Source: WTGA01 sp965231865
Lineage (GTDB): Bacteria; Pseudomonadota; Gammaproteobacteria; Arenicellales; Poriferihabitantaceae
Direction of reading: 5' to 3'
Assembly (NCBI GenBank): GCA_965231865.1
Contig: CBDDOJ010000002.1
Coordinates: 1-64,000, forward strand
DNA: 64,000 nucleotides
Below the pieces are notes generated by a model. The model had not been told where the DNA came from. It made no database searches and saw only the letters and a program-made list of their open reading frames with translations. Positions 1-10,303 of this stretch are shown here, in pieces. Each line of letters opens with the position of its first letter. Position 1 is the first letter of the stretch. A program made the position numbers and the translations under genes.

Positions 1-284
1 TCCGGGGAAGTCCCGGACGGACTGCATCCGGAGGCATTCAACCCATGAAGTCGCGTGCCATCCCACAGGATGCAAAACGCATCGCTGCCAATGCCATTCA
101 TGGTGGGTTCGACCACTGTCAGGGTAATCGCCGTCGCGAGAGCGGCATCCACCGCATTGCCGCCTTGCTTCAGGGCCTGCAGGCCCGCCTGTGCGGCCAG
201 CGGCTGGGAGGCGGCGACCATGTTCTTTGCCATGACTGGCATGCGTTGGGACGGATACGGGAACCGGGACTGTAAATGGGTCAT
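1..284 (-). CDS. Gamma-glutamyltransferase, N-terminal part (runs off window)
   Basis: On the minus strand an ATG at 284 opens a frame that stays open to the window edge (about 94 residues). The translation contains AAQAGLQALKQGGNAVDAA and VVEPTMNGIGSDAF, the conserved N-terminal blocks of the gamma-glutamyltranspeptidase (Ntn-hydrolase) family. No signal peptide is visible, so this may be a cytoplasmic or catabolic member. The autoprocessing Thr and the small subunit lie outside the window. The start is 7 bases after the stop of the upstream EamA gene, so the two are probably co-transcribed. Family assignment is firm; the substrate is unknown. Confidence 0.85.
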   Translation of the reverse strand, partial: MTHLQSRFPYPSQRMPVMAKNMVAASQPLAAQAGLQALKQGGNAVDAALATAITLTVVEPTMNGIGSDAFCILWDGTRLHGLNASGCSPSGTSP

Positions 285-291
285 GGGTGCC

Positions 292-1161
292 TTATTGGAT
301 TTGGCGTTCGCGATAGATGGCCATGAGACAGTACAGGGTAACGGAAACCAGTACGACCGCGGAACCCCATAATGTATAGCTGCCCGGGACCTCATTGACC
401 CCGATCCATACCCATATGGGATTGAGGATGGATTCACTGAGTGCGAACAGGGCCACCTCTGCGGCCGGGAGATACCTGGAGCCAATCGTCAGGAAAATAA
501 AGCCCAGACCAAACTGGAAACTGCCGAGCCCGATGCAGATGATCAGGTCCTTGGTGGAAATATCAAAACTGGAAACCATGACCGCTGCAATACAGAACGT
601 GACCATGCCGGAAAGCCCGGTCGCGGGAACCATGTCGATCGTACGGTTGTTCCGGAGAATAAGCAGGTAAAACCCGAATGTAATGACCATGAATACCGCC
701 AGGGCATTTCCGAACAGTCCGCCGCTGGCCAGGCCATCCACGAACATCAACCCGATCCCGAAAAAAGCAAACAGCATCGCCATGAAACCGGAAAAGGAAA
801 TCTTTTCCTTCAGGAAAATCCAGCCCAGAAGGGCCGTCACCAGGGGGGCCGAACCAATAATGAAGACCACATTGGCCACCGTGGTATTGAGCAGGGCAAA
901 AATATAACAGGCCGACCCGAGACCCAGCAGCACCGCCGCCGCCACACCCTGTTTTCCAATGGCCCGGTATGCAGCAAGGGTTTTCCGGCCATACTGGTAG
1001 TAGACCAGTCCCAGCACCGTGAAAAAAAATGTCAGCGAACGAAAGAAAATGATCTGCCAGCCATCCGCATGGTCCATGACCCGGATAAGAATGCCGGATG
1101 TACTCAGAAAAACGCCGCCACAAAGGACAATCAGTACTCCGAAAAGATATCGGTTTCGCAT
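292..1161 (-). CDS. EamA/DMT-family membrane exporter
   Basis: A 289-residue integral membrane protein with about ten hydrophobic segments in two repeated EamA halves, as in the drug/metabolite transporter superfamily. Typical blocks are RNRYLFGVLIVLCGG at the N-terminus and GSAPLVTALLGWIFLKEKIS before mid-protein. I chose the ATG at 1161 because the product then begins directly with the first membrane segment; a longer frame would add 30 polar residues and overlap the preceding RND gene. It sits 25 bases after the RND pump and 7 before gamma-glutamyltransferase. Substrate cannot be read; export of amino acids or peptides would suit the neighbour. Confidence 0.85.
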   Translation of the reverse strand: MRNRYLFGVLIVLCGGVFLSTSGILIRVMDHADGWQIIFFRSLTFFFTVLGLVYYQYGRKTLAAYRAIGKQGVAAAVLLGLGSACYIFALLNTTVANVVFIIGSAPLVTALLGWIFLKEKISFSGFMAMLFAFFGIGLMFVDGLASGGLFGNALAVFMVITFGFYLLILRNNRTIDMVPATGLSGMVTFCIAAVMVSSFDISTKDLIICIGLGSFQFGLGFIFLTIGSRYLPAAEVALFALSESILNPIWVWIGVNEVPGSYTLWGSAVVLVSVTLYCLMAIYRERQIQ

Positions 1162-1186
1162 CGCGTTATCCGGGGCAGCGGGCTGG

Positions 1187-4100
1187 TTACTCCGCCAGCA
1201 GGCTCTCGCCGACGGGCAGACGGCTTTTGCGCCCCCTTTCAATGGGAACAACCAGTAAAGACATCATGGGAGGGACAATAAGCAGGGTGATGAGGGCAGA
1301 CAGGCTGAGGCCACCAACCACTACGGACCCCAGCCCGCGATACAGTTCAGACCCCGCCCCGGGAAAGAGAACCAGGGGCAGCATGCCGCATACACTGGTC
1401 AGTGTGGACATGAATATGGGCCGTATCCGATTGTGGGTTGCGGTCATGATCGCTTCTTCTGCGGGCAGCTGTTCTTTCCGGATAAGATGCAGGGCCTGGT
1501 GCACGAGCAGGATCGCGTTGTTGACAACGATGCCGATCAGGATGACGAAGCCCAGCATGGTCAGCATATCCAGCGGCTGAAACGAGTACAGATTGAGAAT
1601 TGCCAGTCCACCAAACCCACCGGCTGCAGCGACGGGCACGGACAGCATGATGATCAGGGGGTAAATGAAACTCTCAAACAGCACCGCCATGACCAGAAAG
1701 ACGATGACAATGGCGAGCATCATATTGATGGCCATGGCATTTCGGGTTTCAATGAGCTTGTCTGCCGTACCGGAAATATTGAGCTGGACACCCTCGGGCA
1801 GACCCTCGTTTTTCAGGGGGTCAATCACTTCCCGCTGAAGCACATCAATGACCGTTTCGAGTGCCAGTGTCTGATTGGGCCTGATTTCCAGGGTAATCGT
1901 CCTGAATCGTTCGCGATGCCGGATTTCCGTAGGGCCTGCGGTCAGGTCGGTCTCCGCGAGGGACATGACCGGGACCACCTGCCCGGATGGCGTTACGACA
2001 GGAAGGCTGCCAATACCCTGGGTCTCACTCCACACTGTCGTATTTGCCCTTGAGCACAACATCCATCAACTTGCCGTCAATGGTGGACTGTGTCGCCCGC
2101 AGGCCATCGTTGAAGGTATCGATGGTCAGTGCCAGGTCCCGGGCCGTAATCCCGCTGTCGCTGATTTTCAGGCGGTCGGGAATGACCCGGACTTCCGGCG
2201 CCCCCAGTTCAAGACCGGGCACGGGTCGCCATTCGTGACCGTCCTGCCGGGGAAACAACCCGGTAATCCTGCCGAAAGCCCGGTTCGATGTTTCCAGGAT
2301 GCTGTCCATGTCAGGACCGGATACATCCAGCTCAATTTTTCGTCCTCCCCCGATTCCGCGTCCAAAAATCGACGGTTGGCTGATAAAACCAAATGTTCCC
2401 GGCTCCCTGAAAACCGGCTCCTGGAGAATGGGCCGCAATTCACCCACCCTGCCGGGGTCCACCGCAATGGCACCCAGAAATGTTCGGGCCCGGGTTGCGA
2501 CGTAAAAAAACCGTTCGATCTTTGGTGGCCCTGCGGGTTCGGATTCGGGTCCGGTTTCACTGGCCCAGAGCGGCCGGATTTCCTTTTCAATTCCCAATGC
2601 GATCCCTGTGGTCGTTTCCAGGTTGTATCCAGGGGGTGGAATGATGATGCCGAACAGTAAATTCCGATTCCCCTCCGGCAGGTATTCCAACTTGGGCAAC
2701 AGGGTGTAGGCACTGTAACTGGCGACCAGGGTGATCAGGGCGGTCACCAGAAATGCCTTGCCCCGGCTCCGGACCACACTGGCCACAAACGCAGTGATTG
2801 CCGAAACCAGCTTGCCGGAAAACCAGTCGAGAAACGGCAACCGGACCCGCTTGACGGCCTGTCCTGATTCATTCACCGCCGTGTTTTCGGACAGCAATTT
2901 CCGTGACAATGCAGGAATCACCGTGATGGAAACAATCAGGGACAGCAGTACCGACACCGAGATGGCAACGGCAATGTCCCGGAATAGCTGTCCAGCCTCG
3001 AGCTCCATGACCAGAATCGGAATGAACACCAGGACGGTGGTCAGGGCAGACACCAGGACGGCCCCCCACACCTGCTTGGCTCCATGATACGCCGCCTTGA
3101 GATTGGAGTAACCCGATTCCTTCAGCCGGAATATATTCTCCAGCACAACAATCGCCGCATCCACCACCATCCCCACTGCGAATGCGAGTCCTGCCAGGGA
3201 AATGACATTGATGGACCGGCCAAGTACGGCCATGGCGACAAAGGCACCGATAACCGAAACCGGAATGGCCAGGGTAATGATGATGGTTGCGCGCAATGAC
3301 CGCAGGAACAGCAGCAGGACCAGGGCGGCCAACGTCCCTCCGACCCAGATGTTCTGCTGTACCAGATCAATGGATGAATTGATGTAAACGGTTTCATCAT
3401 ACACCTGGCGAAGGGTCAGTCCGGCGCCCGGAATGGTGGAAACATTGAGTTCGTCGATGGCTTCACGCAAACCGGCCATGGTTTCAATGACGTTGGCTCC
3501 GGTCTGCCGTTCGGCGCTCAATGCCATGGCCGGGTTGCCCAGAAGCCGAATCGACGACGTGGGTTCCCTGAAACCGAAAGACACCTCCGCAACATCTGCA
3601 ACCGTGACCCGTTCCAGTCTGCCGTTGCTCTCCACGCTTTGTATCAGGACCTCCTCGATCACCGACAGGGTGTTGAGTTCCCCTTCCGTGCGCACCACAT
3701 ACCGGCGCTTGCCTTCATCGATACTCCCGGCTCCGAGAGAAATATTGGCATTTTGCAATGCGTGGGTCAGGTCATTGACGGTAATCCGGTACCTGGCGAG
3801 CAACCGGGGATCCACCGTGACATGAATTTCCCGTTCACTTCCACCATAAACATTGATCCGGCCGATACCGGGAACCCTCTCCAGCCGCTCTTTGACAATA
3901 TCGTTAATGAAATCACCGTATTCATGGATGTTCCGGTTATTGGCATCTGCCCGGTTGACAATCATCCAGGCAATGGCATTGTCTTCGCTTCCCGAGGTAT
4001 CCAGAATAGGCTGGTCGATTTCATCCGGATAATCCGGGACACGGTCCAGGCGGTTGGCCACAAGCAGGAGGGCATGGTCCATATTGGTGCCAATCCGGAA

Positions 4101-4382
4101 TTCCAGGGTGATGCGTCCACGGCCATGCTGGGCACTGCTGGTAATGGAGACCAGGCCTTCAATGCCCGCAAACTCCTCTTCCTGCTGGTTAATGATTTCC
4201 CGTTCGATTTCTGCCGGTGCCGCTCCAAACCATTCCGTGGTGACCGTAATCACCGGCCGGTTCACGTCGGGAGTGAGCTGAATGGGAATCCTCGACAAGG
4301 CAACCATGCCAAACAGGACGACCAGCAATATCGCCGAGATGACCGCAATCGGCCTGTCTATGGCGAGTTTTATGATATTCAC
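1187..4382 (-). pseudogene. RND-family inner-membrane efflux pump, split by one frameshift
   Basis: From ATG 4382 the frame encodes 785 residues of an AcrB/MexF-like resistance-nodulation-division permease (N-terminal FPIQLTPDVNRP-like block, GMVVDAAIVVLENIF in the TM4 region) and ends at a TGA at 2025. Homology continues without loss in another frame (TQGIGSLPVVTPSGQVVP, then GIVVNNAILLVHQAL) to the stop at 1187. The join needs removal of one base near 2027-2036. Together the parts make about 1,060 residues, normal for the family, and no second lesion was seen. It is therefore either a very recent inactivation or a sequencing error. It overlaps the adaptor gene by 4 bases; no TolC-like outer-membrane gene is adjacent. 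Confidence 0.85.
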
Positions 4383-5500
4383 TGTTTTTCAGAGACCTGT
4401 ACGACTTGTCCGGGTGCCAGGCGTTCATTGCCCCGGACCACGACCAGGTCGCCGGGCTCCAGTCCGTCCACGATCTCTACCCGGTCCCGTACCGCCTCTC
4501 CAGCCTGCACCTGGCGAAGTTCAGCCAGGTTGTCCCGGACAAGGTACACAAAGTCTTTCTGACCCCTTCGTATCAAGCCATCCTTGTGCACACTGCGGAT
4601 TTTCCGGGCTGCCGAAGCGGGGATAAAAACCGTGGCACTTTGCTCACTTGCCAGCCGGCCCGAATCGTCCCGCAATATCGTCTCAAAACGTACCCTGCGT
4701 GTGCGTGTTCTGGGGTTTTCTTCAGGGATGATTGCACGCAGTCGCGCCTGATGACGGGTATTGTTTTCGAAAAGCATGTCCACCACCACATTTTTCGAGA
4801 GCCCGGCCAGCAATCCCGCCGGGACGTCTGCTTCCACTTCAAGCTGTTTGTCCGAAATAATCTGGAATACCGACTGGCCCTGCTGCAGGTAATTCCCCAC
4901 TTCCGTCAGTTTCGCCGTAATGGTGCCATGGAAAGGTGCAAGGATGTCCGCATAGCTCAACTCGAGGTTGGCAATATCCAGGGAAGTCCGGCTGCTGCTG
5001 ATATTCGCTTCCGCTTCATTGACCCGGGCATAAGCGATATTCTGTCCCTGGCGGGCATCCTCATAATTCGCCTTGCTGACCGCTGCCGAACCCTGCAGCT
5101 CTTCCAGTCGTTTGACCTCCTGGGAGGCGAGCGCCAGTTGTGCCCTGGAGGTTCTGAGGCGGCTCTGGGCTTCAGCCAGGTGGGATTCCGCCTGCTGGCT
5201 TTGCAGGACCAGGGCAGCCGTATCAATCTTCGCGAGCACCTGGCCCCTGGAGACCACATCCCCCACCTGCACCAACACTTCGGAAACCGCGCCGTGGATT
5301 CGGGACGCCACATTGCCCGACTGCTTTGCCACCAGTCTTCCGAGTACCGGAACCGTCCGGGTATATTGCTGTTCCACCACTTCATCCACAACCACCAGTG
5401 CGGCGGGCTGGGCCTGGAGACTGGCCATCGGGACGAGGAGAACAATCAGAATACTCCACCTGAGTTTCATCAAAAACGCATTGCTGAAATGGAAGGACAT
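4379..5500 (-). CDS. RND efflux periplasmic adaptor (membrane fusion protein)
   Basis: A 373-residue HlyD/AcrA-type adaptor. It has an N-terminal signal sequence (LRWSILIVLLVPMASLQAQ), a lipoyl half motif (GAVSEVLVQVGDVVSRGQVLAKID), a long Gln/Ala/Glu-rich alpha-hairpin (about residues 100-170), a second lipoyl half (ILAPFHGTITAKLTEVG) and beta-barrel and membrane-proximal domains ending GLEPGDLVVVRGNERLAPG. It would link the inner-membrane pump to an outer-membrane channel. Its stop overlaps the pump start in ATGA. Start is uncertain: ATG 5500 or ATG 5470, the latter giving a shorter signal peptide; neither has a clear Shine-Dalgarno sequence. Confidence 0.88.
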   Translation of the reverse strand: MSFHFSNAFLMKLRWSILIVLLVPMASLQAQPAALVVVDEVVEQQYTRTVPVLGRLVAKQSGNVASRIHGAVSEVLVQVGDVVSRGQVLAKIDTAALVLQSQQAESHLAEAQSRLRTSRAQLALASQEVKRLEELQGSAAVSKANYEDARQGQNIAYARVNEAEANISSSRTSLDIANLELSYADILAPFHGTITAKLTEVGNYLQQGQSVFQIISDKQLEVEADVPAGLLAGLSKNVVVDMLFENNTRHQARLRAIIPEENPRTRTRRVRFETILRDDSGRLASEQSATVFIPASAARKIRSVHKDGLIRRGQKDFVYLVRDNLAELRQVQAGEAVRDRVEIVDGLEPGDLVVVRGNERLAPGQVVQVSEKQ

Positions 5501-5651
5501 GTTGGAGTATTATCGCTTAAAATAAACAACTGTGATACCTTGGGAATCCGGTATTCATTCGGTTTCAGTCTTCCGTATTGCTCACCCCCCGAGCCAGATC
5601 GTATTGACTGCCGCCTATGCGAACAGTTCCGTAATTGACCACCACAGTCCA

Positions 5652-6341
5652 ATGAAACAGCAATACGAAGTTGAATTTATCGAACACCAGACCGGTCTCG
5701 ACCCAACCCACTCGGTAATCTGGTTACACGGGCTGGGTGCGGATGGGCACGATTTTGAACCCATTGTGCCGCAACTGGCACAGGGCGAGGCCGTCCGGTT
5801 TGTTTTCCCCCATGCCCCAATGAGACCCATTACGGTAAACGGCGGCATGGTCATGAGAGGCTGGTACGATATCGCGGATTTGCCACTGGACCCAAAAACC
5901 GCTTCCCACGAGGACCGGGCGGGGCTGGAAGAATCCGCGCAACGGGTCCGGGGCCTCGTTGAACAGGAACGCCGGCGGGGAATCCCCCCGGAAAAGATCT
6001 TTCTGGCGGGGTTTTCCCAGGGCGGTGCCGTGGCATTGTTTCTGGGGCTGCGGTTCGAAGAAAAGCTGGCTGGAATTGTCGCATTATCCACGTATCTCCC
6101 TGCACACTCCTGTGCTGAAACGGAGTTTTCCGCTGCAGGCAGGGCCACCCCGGTTTTCATGGGCCATGGCACCGGGGATCCTTTGATTCCGGTGCACCTG
6201 GGCAAACTCGGCGCAGAGCTGCTCAGCGGGTTGGGCTATGCCGTGCAATGGCACAGTTATCCCATGCCCCATTCAGTACACCCTCAGGAAATTCTCGATA
6301 TCGCCGGATTTTTCAAGGCCAACATGTCGAGTGCAGGTTAG
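5652..6341 (+). CDS. Carboxylesterase/phospholipase-type alpha/beta hydrolase
   Basis: A 229-residue serine hydrolase of the carboxylesterase/acyl-protein thioesterase family (Abhydrolase_2; relatives of E. coli YpfH and Pseudomonas EstB). Visible motifs are the oxyanion WLHGLGADG near residue 25, the nucleophile elbow GFSQGG with Ser122, the acid in HGTGDP (Asp176) and catalytic His207 in MPHSVHPQE. No signal peptide, so cytoplasmic. ATG 5652 gives the normal family N-terminus (MKQQYEVEFIEHQ). It stands alone and its stop codon overlaps the stop of the convergent sulfotransferase gene. Natural ester substrate is not deducible. Confidence 0.9.
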   Translation: MKQQYEVEFIEHQTGLDPTHSVIWLHGLGADGHDFEPIVPQLAQGEAVRFVFPHAPMRPITVNGGMVMRGWYDIADLPLDPKTASHEDRAGLEESAQRVRGLVEQERRRGIPPEKIFLAGFSQGGAVALFLGLRFEEKLAGIVALSTYLPAHSCAETEFSAAGRATPVFMGHGTGDPLIPVHLGKLGAELLSGLGYAVQWHSYPMPHSVHPQEILDIAGFFKANMSSAG

Positions 6342-7114
6342 TCGAATCCGGACCGGCTCTTCAGTTTTTCATAAAAGGGGAGATGGTATTCGAGCAACTC
6401 CCACAGCCGCGGTGACTTCCCCGCGGCCTCTTCAAATCGCTGATTGACCGTCTGCTCATCTTCCGGGGCCTGCTGCCGGATTCCCGTGCTTGCCATGACA
6501 TTACGATGCCATCCGGAAACCGGTCGCCAATCTGCCGGGATGGATGCTTCCTCCCATTCAAAGGCGCCCGGTTTCATCTCCAGCCCGAGGTAGGACCAGA
6601 CCCGGGTCATGGCCTGGACCGGGTCCTGCTGGACCCGTTCCGCTTCGAGGACAAACGGTGCGCAACCTGAATTTTCCTTCAGCCACTGGTACAGAATCCA
6701 CTGCGCTTCCAAGCCCACTTCATTCCGGGTAATCCCCGGGTCCAGCTTGTAATAGGACAAGATGGATCTGCGCGGGTTGCGGATCAGGATCAAGTGGTCC
6801 ATTCGGGTTGCAAGGTACGGATACCTGAAGATTTCCGGGAGCACATAGTAGCTCATGTCCTTGAAGAAGACCCTGCCGTATTTTGCTTTTTCCTCGAGCC
6901 CACGGACGATGCCCCGGAAGGTGGTGGGGCGTCCGGCATCCAGGTCCGAATGAGGCAGCTTTTTTTTGCCCAGTTCCACATAGTAATAATATATGAATGG
7001 TTCATGGAAACAGGACAGGTCCCCGCGTTCCCGCATGATCCGCTCAATGGCCGTCGACATGGATCGGGGATGAACCCACAGGGCTGCAATGGAAAACGGG
7101 CCATTCCCTTTCAT
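6338..7114 (-). CDS. Sulfotransferase-family protein
   Basis: A 258-residue protein with a PAPS-dependent sulfotransferase fold. The 5'-phosphosulfate loop reads WVHPRSMSTAIERI near the N-terminus and the 3'-phosphate region RNPRRSILSYY near residue 120. It resembles the branch of bacterial sulfotransferase-like proteins found beside aminotransferases, in which the P-loop reads HPRSxST. The acceptor is unknown. ATG 7114 was chosen because it overlaps the MATE gene stop (ATGA) and begins just before the PAPS loop; the open frame extends upstream but inside the MATE gene. The coupling suggests that a modified metabolite is exported by the MATE protein. Confidence 0.75.
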   Translation of the reverse strand: MKGNGPFSIAALWVHPRSMSTAIERIMRERGDLSCFHEPFIYYYYVELGKKKLPHSDLDAGRPTTFRGIVRGLEEKAKYGRVFFKDMSYYVLPEIFRYPYLATRMDHLILIRNPRRSILSYYKLDPGITRNEVGLEAQWILYQWLKENSGCAPFVLEAERVQQDPVQAMTRVWSYLGLEMKPGAFEWEEASIPADWRPVSGWHRNVMASTGIRQQAPEDEQTVNQRFEEAAGKSPRLWELLEYHLPFYEKLKSRSGFD

Positions 7115-8436
7115 TTCGGGTTCATCGAGCGAATGATTGAAGGGTAGTACATGGACAACGTCATGGTCCGGAAAATCATAAGGCAGACCAGTGCGAGAAA
7201 CAATCCATGGTTGCCCCAAAAGATCTGGAACAAATAGGCGGTGCCGATGTAACCGGCCATTGAAACAAGCATTGCATTGCGCATCTCCCGGGCACGGCCT
7301 GTGCCGACGAACAGGCCATCGAGCTGAAAACTGCTGAAAGAAACAATGGGCGAGAGTATCATCCATATCAGGTATTCACTGGCAGTCTGGACCACGATCT
7401 CGGTATCGGTAAACCATCCGATAATGGTGTCCCCCGCGACAAAATACGCGACACTGATTACAATGGTCGTCAGTCCGGACCACAAGGTGGTCAGAAAGAC
7501 GGCCCGCCTGAACCGGGCGGCGTTGCCGGCCCCGTATGCACTCCCGCCCAGGGCCTCCACCGAATGGGCAAACCCATCCAGGGCATACGCCATAACCGTC
7601 TGCAGATGCAAAAGCACGGCATTGGCGGCGAGGATCAGTTCACCGTGCCGTGCACTTTGTGCGGTAAAGAATGCGAAGGAAAAAACCACGCACAGGGTCC
7701 GGATAAAGAGGTTGCCGTTGGTTTGCATCATGCCCTTGAGTGCATGGAACTCGAACAGCTGTTTCCAGTCTATTGCGTTGATCGCTTTTATCAGGGTTTT
7801 TCGGAGCAACAGGAATCCAACCCCCGCGGCGGTGTATTCTGCAATGAGGGTTGCCCAGGCAACGCCTGGTACACCGAGCTGCAAAACGGGAACAAACAGG
7901 AGGTCCAGGGCAATATTGGTGAGGTTCAGAACCAGCTGCAGGGCCAGGGCGAGTTTTGTGTTGTGCAGGCCAACAAAAATCCCCGTGAAAACATAAATAC
8001 AAAAGGTGGCGGGAGCACTCCAGACTCGAATGAGACAATAGTCCCCGGCCAGCGTTTCCACGTTTTCACTGCTGTCGATGCAAAACAGCGCAAAATCAAT
8101 CAGCGGATTGCGCAGTGCAATGACCAGCAGCCCCAGTGCCATACCGAGCAGGAGGAACCGGAGCACGGTTTCGAAAATCGCAAGCTCGTCATTCCTGCCA
8201 AATGCCCGGGCAACAAACCCGGTGATCCCCATTTTCAGAAAACCAAATCCCCAATACAGAAAGCTGAAGACCAGGGCACCAATGGCAACGGCCCCGATAT
8301 GATGAATCTCCGGCAGATGCCCGACCACGGCGGTATCCACCGCACCCACCAAAGGCACTGAAATATTGGAAATGATCATGGGCCCAGCCAGCATCCACAC
8401 CTGCCTGTGGGTGATCGGTGAGGTATCGGTCGCCAT
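7111..8436 (-). CDS. MATE-family efflux transporter
   Basis: A 441-residue protein with twelve hydrophobic segments in two MatE repeats. The first repeat begins HRQVWMLAGPMIISNISVPLVGAVDTAVVGHL and carries GFGFLKMGITGFVARAFG, as in DinF-type MATE proteins, which exchange Na+ or H+ for organic cations or other small molecules. ATG 8436 fits the family start; upstream codons would add a polar stretch lacking homology. It is followed, with a 4-base overlap, by the sulfotransferase gene. Confidence 0.88.
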   Translation of the reverse strand: MATDTSPITHRQVWMLAGPMIISNISVPLVGAVDTAVVGHLPEIHHIGAVAIGALVFSFLYWGFGFLKMGITGFVARAFGRNDELAIFETVLRFLLLGMALGLLVIALRNPLIDFALFCIDSSENVETLAGDYCLIRVWSAPATFCIYVFTGIFVGLHNTKLALALQLVLNLTNIALDLLFVPVLQLGVPGVAWATLIAEYTAAGVGFLLLRKTLIKAINAIDWKQLFEFHALKGMMQTNGNLFIRTLCVVFSFAFFTAQSARHGELILAANAVLLHLQTVMAYALDGFAHSVEALGGSAYGAGNAARFRRAVFLTTLWSGLTTIVISVAYFVAGDTIIGWFTDTEIVVQTASEYLIWMILSPIVSFSSFQLDGLFVGTGRAREMRNAMLVSMAGYIGTAYLFQIFWGNHGLFLALVCLMIFRTMTLSMYYPSIIRSMNPK

Positions 8437-8962
8437 ATGGTCCTGTGGATTTGACAAATTCTGGAATCGTGCAAAGGCTGGATCATCCCCGCTGTCCACC
8501 TGCCACTGCACCTGCGTTTCGCATACGGCGGTTCATCCGGGAAACTGAAGCCGGACGGCTGTATTTCGAAAGGGCGGCCACCCTCAGTTTGCTGAAAATT
8601 GCCCCGGGAAATGCCTGGTTCAACACCACCCGCTTTCAAGGATACCAGAGTCTTTCCCTGTATGCGTCCGCTGGAAAAGGGATATTGCCCACTGCCCGGT
8701 CGATCACTTCACCCCGGTCTGCACTCCCGGGTTCAGGCAAGGAAAAGAATGCCTCCTCCCGGGACCGGGTTGTCTGGGCGGATTCCCATTGCTTCGGCCG
8801 GGTCAGTGACTTGGCGTATCGCAGACCATTCCAATGACCCCTGCACACTGCGTGCCGGCAAGGGGACATGACACCCGCATTGGGGCATATTTCAACAGTA
8901 CGGAAATCTCAAAGGCCCGGGCAATGGTGCAGAGCCTGCAGTGCTGAACCATATCCGGCCAT
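8437..8962. other. Intergenic region, no gene recognised
   Basis: About 525 bases between the MATE start and the end of the next MFS gene. Open frames exist on both strands (for example 8418-8837 on plus), but their translations show no known motif, are rich in Arg/Ser/Pro and resemble translated non-coding GC-rich DNA. No RNA gene or strong terminator was recognised. The MATE promoter should lie at the left end. Confidence 0.4.
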
Positions 8963-10222
8963 TTACTCCCTGCGCCCGGGCAGCATGCCGGGGTGCAGGG
9001 CATAGACCATCAGGACCGTGGAGACCAGGCACATGAGTACAAACACTAGGCAAATATCATCCATGCCAAGTCCTGTATCGAGGAGGATACCGACCAGCAC
9101 CGGACCCAGCGCGGTGGCGAACACCCCCAGGGACCCCACCATGGACTTGATGGCACCCAGATACCGGGTCCCATACAGTTCCGTCAACAGTGCCGGGGTA
9201 CCGGTGTAATACAGACCTGTCGTAACCCCCATCAGCAACATATACGGCAACACCCAGTAAGGGGATTCACCGTAAATCAATGACAGAAAAGCCACCGCCA
9301 ATGGCAACATGTACAATGGCATGACCCGCACCGCCGTCAACCTGTCCACCAGCGGCCCCACCGCAAAGGACGTGATCACGGTTGCCACCGCATAGACACC
9401 GTAATTTCCCGTCACCCAGGTTCCGGACCAGTCCTTGGCCTGGGCCAGATTCAGGTGATGGAAAAACATGGCGGTCAGAATCAGGGAGGAACTGAGTGTG
9501 CCGAACATGATCAGCCAGAATCTCCATTCCCACAGCACCTGTTTTCGGGTCTTGTGGGCCTGATTGTCGGGTGCTTCCGGCTGGTCGGTCCTGGAATCCA
9601 TTTCAGCCAGGTATTGCTGATGCCGTTTCCCATGGTCTGCGAGCAGTAACAGCAGTACGGGCAACAGCAGTAATGTTGCCAGGGCGACCACCATATAGCT
9701 TTGCCGCCAGCCGAACAGGGCGATTGTGATGACCACCAGGACCGGCAACACGCCTTCGCCAAGGGAAAAACCCATTGAGGACAGGGCAATGGCCTTTCCC
9801 CGGTTGGGGCCGAAATAACGCGCCATCGACGTTACACTCGTATGACTGCTCAACCCCTGCCCGAAATGACGCAACAGGAAGATCGAACCGATCACCCCCA
9901 CCACAGAATCGGCAAAACCCATGGCAAGGCACGCTGCAGCCATGCCGAGTACGACAAAAACAGTATAGACTCTCAGGTCGATGGAATCGATCAGCTTTCC
10001 TGACCACAGCAGGAGCAGTGAACTGCTCAGCGTCCCGATCATATAATAGGAGCCCCACTGCGTATGGCTGAGGCTGAATGCAGCCTGTATTTCCGGGCCA
10101 AACACGCCGATCAGATAAGTCTGGCCTCCACTGGAAACAAATGCCATGAGAAAACCAAAACCGAGAAACCCGGCATTGGAGCGAACAAATGGGAATACGC
10201 TGGCCAAATCGCCGTTTTGCAT
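8963..10222 (-). CDS. MFS transporter
   Basis: A 419-residue major facilitator protein with twelve hydrophobic segments. The N-terminal half carries GFLMAFVSSGGQTYLIGVFGPEIQAAF and the loop region GPNRGKAIALSSMGFSLGEG; a charged cytoplasmic loop (LLADHGKRHQQYLAEMDSR) separates the halves. The family is close to the oxalate/formate-like or sugar MFS groups, but no substrate signature is clear. Gene stands alone on the minus strand, downstream of the decarboxylase with an 81-base gap, so co-transcription with it is possible. Confidence 0.85.
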   Translation of the reverse strand: MQNGDLASVFPFVRSNAGFLGFGFLMAFVSSGGQTYLIGVFGPEIQAAFSLSHTQWGSYYMIGTLSSSLLLLWSGKLIDSIDLRVYTVFVVLGMAAACLAMGFADSVVGVIGSIFLLRHFGQGLSSHTSVTSMARYFGPNRGKAIALSSMGFSLGEGVLPVLVVITIALFGWRQSYMVVALATLLLLPVLLLLLADHGKRHQQYLAEMDSRTDQPEAPDNQAHKTRKQVLWEWRFWLIMFGTLSSSLILTAMFFHHLNLAQAKDWSGTWVTGNYGVYAVATVITSFAVGPLVDRLTAVRVMPLYMLPLAVAFLSLIYGESPYWVLPYMLLMGVTTGLYYTGTPALLTELYGTRYLGAIKSMVGSLGVFATALGPVLVGILLDTGLGMDDICLVFVLMCLVSTVLMVYALHPGMLPGRRE

Positions 10223-10303
10223 TGATTCAGTGCATCGCCTGGTTACGGTTGAACGGCATCCGTCATCAGGGACGGATTCGATGAACGGGAAACCCGGGCT
10301 CTG

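Noticed and set aside
1433..2053. Long plus-strand open frame opposite the RND gene
   Set aside because: It is antisense to strong RND homology and its translation (His/Gln/Asp-rich) has no motif; it is a by-product of codon bias.
4406..5638. 410-codon plus-strand open frame opposite the RND adaptor
   Set aside because: Fully antisense to a convincing membrane-fusion protein; no recognisable domain.
8418..8837. 139-codon plus-strand frame after the MATE start
   Set aside because: No motif, no ribosome-binding site that decides a start, and overlap with the MATE 5' end.
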